A stretch of 14,674 nucleotides of DNA, taken from contig JBFYZH010000029.1 in assembly GCA_041309605.1 (NCBI GenBank), positions 1 through 14,674 on the forward strand, written 5' to 3'. The stretch is from JALOPX01 sp041309605 (GTDB lineage Bacteria > Krumholzibacteriota > Krumholzibacteriia > Krumholzibacteriales > Krumholzibacteriaceae). The position numbers were made by a program, and so were the translations under genes. Positions within the stretch are counted from its first letter, which is position 1. The number at the start of each line of letters is the position of its first letter. Of this stretch, positions 14,235 through 14,674 are shown piece by piece. A model generated the notes under the pieces. It saw nothing but the letters and a program-made list of their open reading frames with translations. It had not been told where the DNA came from and ran no database searches.

Positions 14235-14674
14235 ATGGCGATAGAAAAGGTCGCTGTAATAGGCGCTGGAACGATGGGTAACGGCATCGCCCAGGTTTTC
14301 GCGCAACACGGTTTCACCGTGACCATGATCGATATCAAAACAGAATTCGTGGAACGGGGACTGGCCTCGATAGACAAGAGTCTCTCGAGGCTCCTGGCCA
14401 GGGAAAAGATCACGGAGACGGAGAAAGAAGATATCCTTGGCCGGATAAGGATTTCCACCAGCCTCGGGGACGCCGCCGAATGCGGGCTTGCGGTAGAGGC
14501 GATTTACGAGGATTTAGACGCCAAAGCGGCCATATTCAGGGAACTGGACGGTTTGTGCGGAGATGACGTGATATTCGCCAGCAACACCTCGTCGATCTCA
14601 ATCACTGCCCTGGGCGCGGCCACGAAACGGCCCGACAGGTTCATCGGCATGCATTTCATGAATCCGGTTCCGAT
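14235..14674 (+). CDS. hbd: 3-hydroxybutyryl-CoA dehydrogenase, N-terminal part (cut by window edge)
   Basis: The first 146 codons of a 3-hydroxyacyl-CoA dehydrogenase, the gene running off the right end. The enzyme interconverts acetoacetyl-CoA and (S)-3-hydroxybutyryl-CoA with NAD(P)H. Visible: the Rossmann motif VIGAGTMGNGIAQVFA with G10-x-G12-xx-G15, acidic Asp33 at the end of strand two (suggesting NAD(H)), VEAIYED (88-94), ASNTSSISI (115-123) and the catalytic His140 in GMHFMNPVP. Fused FadB-type enzymes carry an upstream hydratase domain; here the gene starts directly with the dehydrogenase, so it is the short Hbd/PaaH type of about 280 residues. GAGGAG lies seven bases before the ATG. 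It follows thiolase, so crotonase and acyl-CoA dehydrogenase genes may lie just outside the window. Confidence 0.93.
   Translation, partial: MAIEKVAVIGAGTMGNGIAQVFAQHGFTVTMIDIKTEFVERGLASIDKSLSRLLAREKITETEKEDILGRIRISTSLGDAAECGLAVEAIYEDLDAKAAIFRELDGLCGDDVIFASNTSSISITALGAATKRPDRFIGMHFMNPVP

Overview
This is a dense bacterial chromosomal segment, GC-rich apart from a more AT-rich stretch around 5580-5740. It has Shine-Dalgarno-led genes, clear signal peptides, a complete GatCAB amidotransferase and anaerobe-style acyl-CoA metabolism. Frequent AGG/AGA arginine and ATA isoleucine codons, a Cys-rich histidine kinase and small secreted lamin-tail and beta-rich proteins fit an uncultivated, probably anaerobic Gram-negative lineage. 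The sequence does not let me name the phylum. I see no rRNA, tRNA, CRISPR, insertion sequence or phage gene. No gene-free stretch exceeds about 210 bases.

Left part (1-2131, minus strand): the start of a LemA-family gene, cut by the window edge, lies downstream of a DUF2207 membrane protein. This is a common membrane pair. A divergent intergenic region (2132-2317) separates it from gatC-gatA-gatB (2318-5546, plus strand), the three subunits of the Asp/Glu-tRNA amidotransferase used for indirect Asn/Gln-tRNA synthesis.

Middle part (5547-9180): two small secreted proteins of unknown role. The first has a strong sigma70-like promoter with an inverted repeat over its -10 box and ends at a strong intrinsic terminator. 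The second is a stand-alone lamin-tail domain protein. A soluble orphan histidine kinase follows (Cys-rich N-terminus, GAF, HisKA, HATPase) and has no visible ribosome binding site.

Right part (9272-14674 and beyond): a metabolic cluster of a CobA-type cobalamin adenosyltransferase, a MeaB/ArgK G-protein chaperone, the large and small subunits of a B12-dependent acyl-CoA mutase, an acetoacetyl-CoA thiolase and the start of 3-hydroxybutyryl-CoA dehydrogenase. The genes cover making the cofactor, loading and repairing the mutase, the mutase itself, and the C4 acyl-CoA pathway. The large subunit would normally be annotated as methylmalonyl-CoA mutase. At the two positions that separate methylmalonyl-CoA mutase (Tyr89/Arg207) from isobutyryl-CoA mutase (Phe80/Gln198) it carries Phe and Gln with identical spacing. 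With the neighbouring thiolase and dehydrogenase, and no epimerase in view, this points to butyryl-CoA/isobutyryl-CoA interconversion. This is the most interesting point of the window.
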